From: Pseudomonas fluorescens HK44
Lineage (GTDB): Bacteria; Pseudomonadota; Gammaproteobacteria; Pseudomonadales; Pseudomonadaceae
Length of the DNA stretch: 64,000 bases
NCBI RefSeq assembly: GCF_000217955.3
Contig: NZ_AFOY02000019.1
Coordinates: 310,001-374,000 of the forward strand
Direction of reading: 5' to 3'
Positions 7,777 through 16,237 of this stretch are shown one piece after another. The notes under the pieces are model-generated. The model was not told where the DNA came from, made no database searches, and was given only the letters and a program-made list of their open reading frames with translations. The position numbers and the translations under genes are program-made. Each line of letters begins with the position of its first letter. Within the stretch, counting starts at the first letter, position 1.

Positions 7777-9006
7777 TTAGAACAACACGCGGCAACGAAT
7801 GGTGCCGTTGATGTGTTGCAGCTTCTCTTGCGCCAGGTCCGAGTATTCGGCGTCGACGTCGATCACGACGTAGCCGACCTTCTCGTTGGTTTGCAGGAAC
7901 TGGCCGGAAATGTTGATACCGTTTTCGGCGAAGACCTTGTTGATCTCGCTGAGTACACCCGGAATGTTTTCGTGGATGTGCAGCAGGCGGTGCTTGCCAG
8001 GGTGAGCCGGCAGGGCCACTTCCGGAAAGTTCACGGACGATACCGACGTACCGTTATCGCTGTACTTGACCAGTTTCTCTGCCACTTCCAGACCGATGTT
8101 GGCCTGTGCTTCGGCAGTGGAACCACCGATGTGCGGGGTCAGGATCACGTTGTCCAGGCCACGCAGCGGGCTTTCGAACTCTTCGTCGTTGGAGCGTGGC
8201 TCCACCGGGAATACGTCGATGGCCGCGCCGATCAGGTGCTTGTCCTTGATCGCGTCCGCCAGGGCGTCCAGCTCGACCACGGTGCCGCGAGCGGCGTTGA
8301 TCAGGATGCCGCCTTTTTTGATGGCGCGGATTTCCTTCTCGCCGATCATCCACTGGGTAGCAGCCGTTTCCGGAACGTGCAGGGTCACGATGTCGGACAT
8401 GCCCAGCAGCTCGTGCAGGTTGCCGACCTGAGTGGCGTTACCCAGTGGCAGCTTGGTGATGGTGTCGTAGAAGTACACCTGCATGCCCAGGCCTTCAGCC
8501 AGGACAGACAATTGAGTACCGATCGAACCGTAACCAACGATACCCAGCTTCTTGCCGCGGATTTCGAAGGAGTTGGCCGCGCTTTTGATCCAGCCGCCAC
8601 GGTGGCAGGAAGCGTTCTTCTCAGGGATGCCGCGCAGCAACAGGATCGCTTCCGCCAGCACCAGTTCAGCCACCGAACGGGTGTTGGAGTACGGAGCGTT
8701 GAAGACAGCGATGCCGCGTTCGCGAGCAGCGTTGAGGTCGACCTGGTTGGTGCCGATGCAGAAACAGCCTACAGCCACCAGTTTCTTCGCATGATCGAAG
8801 ATTTCTTCGGTCAGTTGAGTGCGCGAGCGTATGCCGATGAAGTGCGCATCAGCGATCTTTTCCTTCAGCTGGGCTTCCGGCAGAGAACCTGTCAGGTACT
8901 CGATGCTGGTGTAGCCCGCCGCCTTGAGGACGTCGACAGCCGATTGGTGGACGCCTTCGAGAAGAAGGAACTTGATCTTGCTCTTATCGAGAGAAGTCTT
9001 GCTCAT
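7777..9006 (-). CDS. serA: D-3-phosphoglycerate dehydrogenase
   Basis: A 409-residue SerA, first step of serine synthesis (3-phosphoglycerate to 3-phosphohydroxypyruvate, NAD). Seen: substrate segment with FNAPYSNTRSVAE, the NAD motif GIVGYGSIGTQ, AARGTVV, the catalytic-histidine segment LTPHIGGST, and a C-terminal ACT domain (from about residue 340, HIHENIPGVLSEINKVF) for serine feedback. Length equals the E. coli-type short enzyme. The frame remains open far upstream, but the start MSKTSLDKSK at 9006 is the family start. It is divergent from the D-2-hydroxyglutarate dehydrogenase gene, whose product removes the D-2-HG that SerA makes in its side reaction. Confidence 0.97.
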   Translation of the reverse strand: MSKTSLDKSKIKFLLLEGVHQSAVDVLKAAGYTSIEYLTGSLPEAQLKEKIADAHFIGIRSRTQLTEEIFDHAKKLVAVGCFCIGTNQVDLNAARERGIAVFNAPYSNTRSVAELVLAEAILLLRGIPEKNASCHRGGWIKSAANSFEIRGKKLGIVGYGSIGTQLSVLAEGLGMQVYFYDTITKLPLGNATQVGNLHELLGMSDIVTLHVPETAATQWMIGEKEIRAIKKGGILINAARGTVVELDALADAIKDKHLIGAAIDVFPVEPRSNDEEFESPLRGLDNVILTPHIGGSTAEAQANIGLEVAEKLVKYSDNGTSVSSVNFPEVALPAHPGKHRLLHIHENIPGVLSEINKVFAENGINISGQFLQTNEKVGYVVIDVDAEYSDLAQEKLQHINGTIRCRVLF

Positions 9007-9099
9007 CTGCGTAAACCTGTGTCCCGGAGAAAAATGGCAGGGAATCGGACAGCGTGAGCTGACCCGGACGGCAGGAACGCCGTCGCCGCAGAACAGCCT

Positions 9100-9135
9100 T
9101 TGGGCACTATCCTGCGGGGGCGGTATGCTAGCATA
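9100..9135. promoter_or_regulatory. Divergent promoter region of serA and the D-2-HG dehydrogenase, with symmetric -10-like core
   Basis: The 12-bp perfect palindrome TATGCTAGCATA (9124-9135) gives the same TATGCT -10-like hexamer on both strands. For the rightward gene a poor -35 (TTGGGC near 9100) is 18 bases away; no good -35 is seen for the leftward side. Promoter activity is inferred from position and symmetry. Confidence 0.4.
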
Positions 9136-9210
9136 TGCACCCCGCAAACACTCATTCCTGCGACGTGAAGCGTACTCAGGATGACCATGAATTGTTCGAG
9201 AGTTCTGTCG

Positions 9211-10605
9211 ATGACCAATCCCGCCCTGATTGAAGAGCTGAAGACCCTGGTTGAGCCTGGCAAGGTGCTGACCGATGCCGACTCCCTGAATGCTTACGGT
9301 AAGGATTGGACCAAGCATTTCGCCCCGGCCCCGACGGCCATCGTGTTCCCCAAGACCACCGGGCAGGTCCAGGCCATCGTCCGTTGGGCGAATGAGCACC
9401 AGATTGCGCTGGTGCCGTCGGGCGGACGCACCGGGCTGTCCGCTGCTGCCGTGGCGGCCAATGGCGAAGTGGTGGTTTCCTTCGACTATATGAACCAGAT
9501 CCTCGACGTGAACCTGACCGACCGTACTGCGGTCTGCCAGCCAGGCGTGGTCACTGAACAACTGCAAAACCGCGCCGAAGAGCACGGTTTGTACTACCCG
9601 GTGGACTTCGCTTCCGCAGGTTCCAGCCAGATTGGCGGTAATATCGGCACCAATGCCGGCGGGATCAAGGTGATTCGCTATGGCATGACCCGTAACTGGG
9701 TCGCCGGCATGAAAGTCGTGACCGGCAAGGGCGACCTGCTGGAACTGAACCGCGACCTGATCAAGAACGCTACCGGTTATGACCTCCGTCAGCTGTTCAT
9801 CGGCGCCGAAGGCACCCTGGGTTTTGTGGTCGAAGCGACCATGCGCCTTGATCGCGCCCCGAAAAACCTCACCGCGATGGTCCTCGGCACCGCCGATTTC
9901 GACTCGATCATGCCGGTGCTCCACGCGTTCCAGAGCAAGCTCGACCTGACTGCATTCGAATTCTTCTCCGACAAGGCGCTGGCCAAAGTCCTCGCGCGCG
10001 GCGACGTGCCGGCACCGTTCGAATCCGATTGCCCGTTCTACGCGCTGCTGGAATTCGAAGCGACCACCGAGGAAGTGGCCAACCATGCGCTGGAAACCTT
10101 CGAACACTGCGTCGAAGAAGGCTGGGTGCTCGATGGCGTGATGAGCCAGAGTGAATCGCAACTTCAAAACCTCTGGAAACTGCGCGAATACATCTCCGAG
10201 ACCATTTCCCACTGGACGCCGTACAAGAACGACATTTCGGTCACTGTGTCGAAAGTCCCGGCATTCCTGAAGGAAATCGACGCGATCGTCGGCGAACACT
10301 ACCCCGATTTCGAAATTGTCTGGTTCGGCCACATCGGCGACGGCAACCTGCACTTGAACATCCTCAAGCCAGAGAACCTCAGCAAGGACGAGTTCTTCGC
10401 CAAGTGTGCGACCGTCAACAAGTGGGTGTTCGAAACCGTCGAGAAGTACAACGGCTCGATCTCCGCCGAGCACGGCGTGGGCATGACCAAGCGTGATTAC
10501 TTGACCTACAGCCGTTCCCCGGTTGAGATCGAGTACATGAAAGCGGTCAAGGCGGTGTTCGACCCGAACGGCATCATGAACCCGGGCAAGATCTTCGCTG
10601 TTTGA
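9211..10605 (+). CDS. FAD-binding oxidoreductase, probable D-2-hydroxyglutarate dehydrogenase
   Basis: A 464-residue flavoprotein of the FAD_binding_4 / FAD-oxidase C family. Seen: the PP-loop region 'AIVFPKTTGQVQAIVRWA' and PSGGRTGLSAAAV, the FAD segment GGNIGTNAGGIKVIRYG, GAEGTLGFV, metal-binding histidines in HIGDGNLHLNIL, and the terminal SAEHGVGMTKR...DPNGIMNPGKIF. Divergent from serA. In Pseudomonas stutzeri the neighbour of serA was shown to be a D-2-HG dehydrogenase coupled to SerA, and this gene has the same arrangement. An in-frame ATG lies 30 bases upstream (9181); I chose 9211 because MTNPALIEEL is the usual family start. Confidence 0.9.
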   Translation: MTNPALIEELKTLVEPGKVLTDADSLNAYGKDWTKHFAPAPTAIVFPKTTGQVQAIVRWANEHQIALVPSGGRTGLSAAAVAANGEVVVSFDYMNQILDVNLTDRTAVCQPGVVTEQLQNRAEEHGLYYPVDFASAGSSQIGGNIGTNAGGIKVIRYGMTRNWVAGMKVVTGKGDLLELNRDLIKNATGYDLRQLFIGAEGTLGFVVEATMRLDRAPKNLTAMVLGTADFDSIMPVLHAFQSKLDLTAFEFFSDKALAKVLARGDVPAPFESDCPFYALLEFEATTEEVANHALETFEHCVEEGWVLDGVMSQSESQLQNLWKLREYISETISHWTPYKNDISVTVSKVPAFLKEIDAIVGEHYPDFEIVWFGHIGDGNLHLNILKPENLSKDEFFAKCATVNKWVFETVEKYNGSISAEHGVGMTKRDYLTYSRSPVEIEYMKAVKAVFDPNGIMNPGKIFAV

Positions 10606-10645
10606 AGCCGCTGTCCCTGATGAATCAATAAGGCAGGAGTCGGTA

Positions 10646-11311
10646 ATGAGCTATCAGCACCAGTATGTCGACGGTACACGTATTCATTTCCCGGTCGGGA
10701 AAGTGGTGTGTATCGGGCGTAACTACGCCGAACACGCCAAGGAACTGGATAACCCGGTGCCAACCGAGCCGCTGCTGTTCATCAAGCCGGGCAGTTGCGT
10801 GGTCGCGCTGGAAGGTGGTTTTGCGATTCCGACCGAGCGTGGCTCGGTCCACTACGAGGCGGAAATTGCCGTGTTGATCGGCAAACCTTTGTCGACCAAG
10901 CCAAGCCGCGAAGAAGTGCTGGACGCGATCTCCGGGTTTGCGCCGGGGCTGGACCTGACCTTGCGCGACAAGCAGGCCGAGCTGAAATCCAAAGGCCTGC
11001 CATGGGAAATCGCCAAGTCGTTCGACGGCGCCTGCGTGCTGGCGCCGTTCGTGGTCAGCAGCACCTTCGCGGACCTGACCGACATCGGTATCCGCCTGAC
11101 CATCAACGGTGAAGTTCGCCAGGACGGCAACAGCAGCTTGATGCTCAACCCGATCGTGCCAATGATCCAGTACATGGCAGGCTGCTTCTCGCTGCAAGCC
11201 GGTGACGTGATCATGACCGGCACTCCGGCGGGTGTCGGTCCGTTGAACGTTGGCGATGAACTGGTGCTGGAATTGCCGGGCGCCGGCAGCTTCAAGAGCA
11301 GTGTTCGTTAA
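10646..11311 (+). CDS. Fumarylacetoacetate hydrolase family protein
   Basis: A 221-residue, single-domain FAH-family enzyme: 'KVVCIGRNYAEHAKEL' opening, metal ligands in VHYEAEIAVLIGK, the long conserved middle 'GFAPGLDLTLRDKQAELKSKG', and the C-terminal ITGTPAGVG-type motif (IMTGTPAGVGPL). Family members are acylpyruvases, oxaloacetate decarboxylases or hydratases; the short YcgM-like form suggests acylpyruvate hydrolase or oxaloacetate decarboxylase. AGGAG precedes the ATG. It follows the D-2-HG dehydrogenase by 40 bases and is overlapped by the next gene, so the three probably form an operon. Confidence 0.9.
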   Translation: MSYQHQYVDGTRIHFPVGKVVCIGRNYAEHAKELDNPVPTEPLLFIKPGSCVVALEGGFAIPTERGSVHYEAEIAVLIGKPLSTKPSREEVLDAISGFAPGLDLTLRDKQAELKSKGLPWEIAKSFDGACVLAPFVVSSTFADLTDIGIRLTINGEVRQDGNSSLMLNPIVPMIQYMAGCFSLQAGDVIMTGTPAGVGPLNVGDELVLELPGAGSFKSSVR

Positions 11312-12209
11312 ACCGCATAGCCGAGTCCTGGTTGTGCTCTTCGCTACAGTCGTGGCGGTGGGCGCGGCCGGGCAACATTATCGTTTGTTCGAGCGTGGCT
11401 GGTTCAACCTGCAAGCCTGGTTGCACCCGGCCGACGGCCAGTCCATGGCGCTCGACGATTACCAGGTGGTTGTCGAGGCGAAGGTCATTGACGGGCTGAG
11501 CGCGGACGTTTCGGCGCTGACCTTCGATCCGGTGCGCCACAGCCTGTTCACCGTGACCAATAAAAACCCCGAGCTGATCGAACTGTCCCTCGAGGGGCGA
11601 ATCCTGCGCCGCGTGACGCTGATCGGGTTTGGCGACCCGCAAGCGGTGGAGTTCATCAGTGCTGATACCTATGTGATCGCCGATGAATATCAGCAGCGCC
11701 TGATCAAGATTCATCTGAAGGATCAAACGACGTTTCTGGACGCCGCGGAGGCCGAGCAACTGGCCCTTGGCGTGCACATGAGCAGCAATAAGGGCGTTGA
11801 AGGCCTGGCCTATGATTCGGTGGGCAAGCGACTGTTCGTCGCCAGGGAACGCGACCCGATGCTGATCTACGAAGTGCAGGGCTTCCCGCATTACAACCCG
11901 GAGAAGTCCTATGCGGTGCACGTGGTCAACAACCCCAAGCGCGATGCCGGGCTGTTCGTGCGCGACCTGTCGAGCCTGCAATACGACAAGTGCAGCGGCC
12001 ATTTGCTGGCGCTGTCGGATGAGTCGCATCTGGTGCTGGAACTGGATATCGACGGTCGGCCGTTGAGCACGATGTCGCTGAGCAAGGGGCGTCAGGGCTT
12101 GCAGAAGACGGTGCCGCAAGCGGAAGGGATCGCCATGGACGACAGCGGCACGATGTACCTGGTCAGCGAACCCAACCTGTTTTATGTCTTCAAGAAACCA
12201 CAGCCCTGA
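11301..12209 (+). CDS. SdiA-regulated domain protein (periplasmic beta-propeller)
   Basis: About 302 residues with an N-terminal membrane/signal segment (VLVVLFATVVAVGAAG) and a SdiA-regulated (PF06977-type) beta-propeller: repeats such as DGLSADVSALTFDPVRHSLFTV, KGVEGLAYDSVGKRLFVARE and the terminal AEGIAMDDSGTMYLVSEPNLFY. I chose the GTG at 11301, overlapping the FAH gene's stop by 11 bases; an in-frame ATG at 11250 would place the start deep inside the FAH gene ahead of the signal segment. Role unknown; family named from E. coli genes under SdiA, which is not evidence of quorum control here. Confidence 0.8.
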   Translation: MFVKPHSRVLVVLFATVVAVGAAGQHYRLFERGWFNLQAWLHPADGQSMALDDYQVVVEAKVIDGLSADVSALTFDPVRHSLFTVTNKNPELIELSLEGRILRRVTLIGFGDPQAVEFISADTYVIADEYQQRLIKIHLKDQTTFLDAAEAEQLALGVHMSSNKGVEGLAYDSVGKRLFVARERDPMLIYEVQGFPHYNPEKSYAVHVVNNPKRDAGLFVRDLSSLQYDKCSGHLLALSDESHLVLELDIDGRPLSTMSLSKGRQGLQKTVPQAEGIAMDDSGTMYLVSEPNLFYVFKKPQP

Positions 12210-12235
12210 CAAGCGCCGTCATACCGCCATACCAA

Positions 12236-12260
12236 TGTGGGAGCAAGCTTTGCTCCTACA
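12236..12260. repeat. Single REP palindrome, family B-like
   Basis: TGTGGGAGCAAGC followed by its near-inverse GCTTTGCTCCTACA, a lone REP unit between the convergent SdiA-regulated and rpiA genes. No T-run follows, so it is not a clear terminator. Confidence 0.7.
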
Positions 12261-12276
12261 GGGGAGGGTGTTGGGG

Positions 12277-12948
12277 TTAAGCGGTGAGGGTTTTCACGCC
12301 TTCACTGGTGCCCAGTAGCAGCACATCTGCCGGACGGGCAGCGAACAGGCCGTTGGTGACCACGCCGACGATGGCGTTGATCTGAGTCTCGAGCTCGACC
12401 GGGTTGGTGATCTGCATGTTGAAGACGTCGAGGATGATGTTGCCGTTGTCGGTCAACACGCCTTCGCGGTAAACCGGATCGCCGCCCAGTTTCACCAGCT
12501 CGCGGGCCACGTGGCTGCGGGCCATCGGGATCACTTCGACCGGCAGTGGGAAAGTGCCCAGGACCGGTACCAGTTTGCTGGCGTCGGCGATGCAGATGAA
12601 GGTCTTGGCCACGGCAGCAACGATTTTTTCGCGGGTCAGGGCTGCGCCACCGCCCTTGATCAGGTTCAGGTGCTCGTCGCTTTCATCGGCGCCATCGACG
12701 TAGAACTCCAGATCGCTGACGGTGTTGAGCTCGTACACCGGAATCCCGTGGGCCTTGAGGCGCGCGGCGGTGGCTTCGGAGCTGGCAACTGCGCCGTCGA
12801 ACGCGCCCTTGTGCAAGGCCAGTGCGTCGATGAAGCAGTTGGCGGTGGAGCCGGTGCCGACCCCGACGATGCTCTTGTCGTCGAGTTTTGGAAGGATGAA
12901 ATCGACGGCGGCTTGAGCCACTGCCTGTTTGAGTTGATCCTGGGTCAT
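12277..12948 (-). CDS. rpiA: Ribose-5-phosphate isomerase A
   Basis: A 223-residue RpiA that interconverts ribose-5-phosphate and ribulose-5-phosphate in the pentose phosphate pathway. Seen: GVGTGSTANCFIDAL, the YVDGADESDEHLNLIKGGG segment carrying catalytic acidic residues, AALTREKIVA, and the VLTDNGN motif. Length matches the family (about 220). Start MTQDQLKQA at 12948; the frame runs on upstream to 13047 without a better start. Divergent from ilvA with a REPIN between. Confidence 0.97.
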   Translation of the reverse strand: MTQDQLKQAVAQAAVDFILPKLDDKSIVGVGTGSTANCFIDALALHKGAFDGAVASSEATAARLKAHGIPVYELNTVSDLEFYVDGADESDEHLNLIKGGGAALTREKIVAAVAKTFICIADASKLVPVLGTFPLPVEVIPMARSHVARELVKLGGDPVYREGVLTDNGNIILDVFNMQITNPVELETQINAIVGVVTNGLFAARPADVLLLGTSEGVKTLTA

Positions 12949-13288
12949 GCGGGCTCCGAAAGCGGGCAAGGGGAACTGAAGGCCAGCATTATAGGCTGCG
13001 GGGCAGGGAAGGTCATTGTCCGATTGGCCAATGAGTATGTATGGCATGCCGGGGAGGCTTCTGTGGCGAGGGAGCTTGCTCCCGCTCGGCTGCGCAGCAG
13101 TCGTAGAATCTGAGTCCCGATTTCTTCAGGTTCAACTACTCAACCTTGTTGCGACCGCTTCGCGCTCGAGCGGGAGCAAGCTCCCTCGCCACAAAAGCGC
13201 TGTAAAACCTCTGGATTCGTGTGGTCGCCCGGGCAAAAGCCGGGTTAGACTCCTTGGCCCTGCCCAACCCGCTCAGTGATGCTTTCCG
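12949..13288. other. Intergenic region rpiA-ilvA
   Basis: 340 bases without a gene. It holds a family A REPIN (13062-13193) and about 95 bases upstream of ilvA that should carry its promoter. I see no attenuator-type leader peptide with repeated Ile/Leu/Val codons. Confidence 0.6.
13062..13193. repeat. REPIN, family A
   Basis: A 132-bp doublet with the same inverted ends as at 6224 (TGTGGCGAGGGAGC ... GCTCCCTCGCCACA). The centre differs (GGCTGCGCAGCAGTCG; CTTCGCGCTCGAG). It lies between the divergent rpiA and ilvA genes. Confidence 0.9.
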
Positions 13289-14803
13289 ATGCTCGAACAG
13301 TACGTCAAAAAGATCCTCACCTCGCGCGTTTATGACGTTGCCGTAGAAACCCCATTGCAAACTGCTCGCCAGCTCTCCGAGCGGCTGGGCAACAAGATCT
13401 GGCTCAAGCGCGAAGACTTGCAGCCGGTGTTCTCGTTCAAGATTCGCGGGGCTTACAACAAGCTGACCCAATTGAGCGATGAGGAGCGCGCCCGTGGCGT
13501 AGTCACCGCCTCGGCGGGTAACCATGCGCAGGGCCTGGCACTCGCAGCCAAGGTGTTGGGCGTGAAAGCGACCATCGTCATGCCCAAGACCACCCCAGAG
13601 ATCAAGGTCGAAGGCGTGCGTTCGCGCGGCGGCAAAGTGGTGCTGCACGGGGATTCTTTCCCCGAAGCCCTGGCCTATTCGCTGAAACTGGTCGACGAAA
13701 AGGGCTACGTCTACATCCACCCTTACGATGATCCGCACACCATTGCCGGGCAGGGCACCGTGGCGATGGAGATTTTGCGCCAGCACCCCGGCCCGCTTAA
13801 TGCGATTTTCGTCCCGGTGGGCGGTGGCGGCCTGATCGCCGGGATCGCCGCGTACGTGAAGTACCTGCGGCCGGAGATCAAGATCATCGGCGTCGAGCCG
13901 GACGACTCCAACTGCCTGCAAGCGGCCATGGCGGCCGGTGAGCGCGTGGTACTGCCGACTGTGGGGCTCTTTGCCGATGGCGTGGCAGTGGCGCAGATCG
14001 GCCAGCACACCTTCGACATCTGCAAGGATTATGTCGATGAAGTGATCACCGTCAGTACTGACGAGATCTGTGCGGCGATCAAGGATATCTACGACGATAC
14101 CCGCTCGATCACCGAGCCTGCTGGCGCCTTGGGTGTGGCCGGGATCAAGAAGTACGTCGAGTTGCGCGGTGTAACCGGGCAGACCCTGGTGGCCATCGAC
14201 TCCGGTGCCAACGTCAACTTCGACCGCCTGCGTCACGTCGCCGAGCGCGCCGAGCTGGGTGAAGGCCGTGAAGCGATCATCGCCGTGACCATCCCGGAGA
14301 AACCGGGCAGCTTCAAGGCGTTCTGCGAAGCCATCGGCAAACGCCAGATCACCGAATTCAACTACCGCTACAACACCGGCAGCGAAGCGCACATCTTTGT
14401 TGGCGTGCAGACGCACCCGGAAAACGATCCACGCAGTGCGCTGCTCGCCAGTCTGACCGAGCAGGGCTTCCCGGTGCTCGACTTGACCGACAACGAGCTG
14501 GCCAAGTTGCATATTCGCCACATGGTTGGCGGTCGCGCGGCGCATGTCGTCGATGAAGTGGTGTTGCGCTTTGAATTCCCGGAGCGTCCGGGCGCGTTGT
14601 TCAACTTCCTCAACAAGCTCGGCGGGCGCTGGAACATCTCGATGTTCCACTACCGCAACCACGGCGCGGCCGATGGTCGGGTGGTCGCCGGTCTGCAAGT
14701 ACCGCACGAAGAGCGCCATCTGGTGCCGGCGGCGCTGGCAGAAATCGGTTACCCGTATTGGGATGAGAGCGACAACCCGGCGTATAAGCTGTTCCTCGGC
14801 TGA
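13289..14803 (+). CDS. ilvA: Threonine ammonia-lyase, biosynthetic
   Basis: A 504-residue threonine deaminase (threonine to 2-oxobutyrate, first step of isoleucine synthesis). The PLP lysine is K51 in FSFKIRGAYNK; the phosphate-binding loop is VPVGGGGLIAGI; GNHAQGLAL is present. Two ACT-like regulatory repeats fill about residues 325-400 and 420-500, as in the long allosteric, isoleucine-inhibited type. The ATG at 13289 starts MLEQYVKKIL, the usual start. Preceded by a REPIN; followed after 39 bases by a small membrane-protein gene. Confidence 0.96.
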   Translation: MLEQYVKKILTSRVYDVAVETPLQTARQLSERLGNKIWLKREDLQPVFSFKIRGAYNKLTQLSDEERARGVVTASAGNHAQGLALAAKVLGVKATIVMPKTTPEIKVEGVRSRGGKVVLHGDSFPEALAYSLKLVDEKGYVYIHPYDDPHTIAGQGTVAMEILRQHPGPLNAIFVPVGGGGLIAGIAAYVKYLRPEIKIIGVEPDDSNCLQAAMAAGERVVLPTVGLFADGVAVAQIGQHTFDICKDYVDEVITVSTDEICAAIKDIYDDTRSITEPAGALGVAGIKKYVELRGVTGQTLVAIDSGANVNFDRLRHVAERAELGEGREAIIAVTIPEKPGSFKAFCEAIGKRQITEFNYRYNTGSEAHIFVGVQTHPENDPRSALLASLTEQGFPVLDLTDNELAKLHIRHMVGGRAAHVVDEVVLRFEFPERPGALFNFLNKLGGRWNISMFHYRNHGAADGRVVAGLQVPHEERHLVPAALAEIGYPYWDESDNPAYKLFLG

Positions 14804-14842
14804 GCGTCTACGCTGATGGCCAGTCCATAAGGAAAACGAACA

Positions 14843-15268
14843 ATGGAAACGTTAACCGCCCTGAAAGTAGCGCATGTCCTGGCAACGGTGTTGTTGCTGG
14901 TCGGTGCGCTGGGCCTGGCGATCTGGGTCTGGCGCACGCGCCGTAACGGTGACGCGACGGCGCACGCGCGCACCTTGCAGCGTCCATGGGTGTTTGTCTG
15001 GTTGGTGATGGGCCTGGCGTTGCTGAGCATGCCGTTCACCGGATGGTGGATGGTGCACCTGGTGGGCTGGCCGCTGGGGCAGATGTGGATTCTGGCTTCC
15101 AGCGTGACCTACACAGTCGGTGCGCTGGCGATGTTCTGGCTGCTGGTGCGGCTTAACAAGCTGCGCACTGCACCGGGTGGCAATGGCAAGTTTACGTTTG
15201 CCTTGGCGTTGTTCAGCTTCGTCTGCTTTATCGCGATTGCCGGGTTGATGGGCGCTAAGCCGGTTTGA
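14843..15268 (+). CDS. DUF2269-type integral membrane protein
   Basis: A 141-residue protein with four hydrophobic segments (about residues 5-27, 45-68, 75-100, 115-138) and a DUF2269-like pattern beginning LKVAHVLATVLLLVGALG. A good ribosome site (AAGGAAAACGAACA) precedes the ATG. It follows ilvA in the same direction by 39 bases and may share its transcript. No function is known; family members are predicted inner-membrane proteins. Confidence 0.75.
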   Translation: METLTALKVAHVLATVLLLVGALGLAIWVWRTRRNGDATAHARTLQRPWVFVWLVMGLALLSMPFTGWWMVHLVGWPLGQMWILASSVTYTVGALAMFWLLVRLNKLRTAPGGNGKFTFALALFSFVCFIAIAGLMGAKPV

Positions 15269-15287
15269 CCTGATCCATGCGATCAAC

Positions 15288-15420
15288 TGTGGCGAGGGAG
15301 CTTGCTCCCGCTGGAGCGCGAAGCGCTCCTGAATTCTGCTAAGACGTTTAGTCAGGCGGAGCGCGTCGGCCGGATTTGCGGCCGCTGCGCGACCGAGCGG
15401 GAGCAAGCTCCCTCGCCACA
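15288..15420. repeat. REPIN, family A
   Basis: A 133-bp doublet with the same inverted ends as the copies at 6224, 13062 and 19039. The left inner block is GGAGCGCGAAGCGCTCC. It lies between the convergent DUF2269 and HAD genes. Confidence 0.9.
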
Positions 15421-15436
15421 GATAAAGTCGCTGACT

Positions 15437-16093
15437 TCAGTCGCGCAACGACATTATCGGCCAGCCACGTTTCTGTGCCTCGGCCCGCAAGTTCGGGTCC
15501 GGGTCCACGGCGACCGGGTTTGCCACTTCCTCCAGAAGCGCCAGGTCATTCATCGAATCGCTATAGAAATAGCTGTCTTCGAGTGACATGCCGGTTTCTT
15601 CCAGCCAACGATTCAAGCGCGTCACCTTGCCTTCACGGAAGCACGGTACGTCGGTGCTGCGTCCGGTGTAGCGGCCGTCGATCATTTCGCATTCGGTGGC
15701 AATCAGGGTTTCGACGCCCAGACGCTGGGCAATCGGCCCTGTGACGAAGCGGTTGGTGGCGGTGATGATCACCAGTTTATCGCCGGCAGCGCGATGGCTG
15801 GCGAGCAACTCGAGTCCCTTGGACAGCACGAGCGGTTCGATGCAGTCGCGCATGTAGTCGCGGTGCCATTCGTCCAGCAGGGTCATCTCGGTACGGCCGA
15901 GGATTTCCAGGCAAAAGTTCAGGTATGCGGCCTGGTCCAGCTGGCCGGCCAGGTAATCCTGGTAGAACTCGTCGTTGCGTGCTTTATAGGCAACGGCATC
16001 GAGAAATCCCCTCTCGCACAGGTAATCGCCCCATGCGTGATCGCTGTCGCCGCCCAAAAGTGTGTTGTCCAAGTCGAATAAAGCCAGACGCAT
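15437..16093 (-). CDS. HAD-superfamily IB hydrolase (phosphatase)
   Basis: A 218-residue HAD phosphatase of the SerB-like IB class. Motif I is LFDLDNTLL with Asp7 as nucleophile and Asp9 as acid/base; motif II is VIITATNRF; motif III/IV is YFYSDSMNDLALLEEV. It matches TIGR01490-type proteins and the P. aeruginosa PA0335 position next to rppH. Pseudomonads lack a HisB-type phosphatase fusion, and this family has been proposed to supply histidinol-phosphatase activity; I cannot confirm that from sequence. Divergent from rppH. Confidence 0.85.
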   Translation of the reverse strand: MRLALFDLDNTLLGGDSDHAWGDYLCERGFLDAVAYKARNDEFYQDYLAGQLDQAAYLNFCLEILGRTEMTLLDEWHRDYMRDCIEPLVLSKGLELLASHRAAGDKLVIITATNRFVTGPIAQRLGVETLIATECEMIDGRYTGRSTDVPCFREGKVTRLNRWLEETGMSLEDSYFYSDSMNDLALLEEVANPVAVDPDPNLRAEAQKRGWPIMSLRD

Positions 16094-16237
16094 TTGCAGT
16101 TACTCGCTGAAAAGTCTGTAAAAAGGCCTCCAGAATACGGTCTTTTCACAAGAGTGCACATAACGTAGGAAGCTTCGTTGCCGCCTTCACAACCTTTGTG
16201 GAACAATGCGACGACATGCGTTTGCGAGGTTGTTGCC

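Noticed and set aside
7777..10473. Continuous 898-codon frame covering serA plus an N-terminal extension over the D-2-HG dehydrogenase gene
   Set aside because: The extension is antisense to a well-supported gene, and SerA has its normal start at 9006.
13136..14719. 527-codon frame antisense to ilvA
   Set aside because: No recognisable domain; full overlap with a conserved gene.
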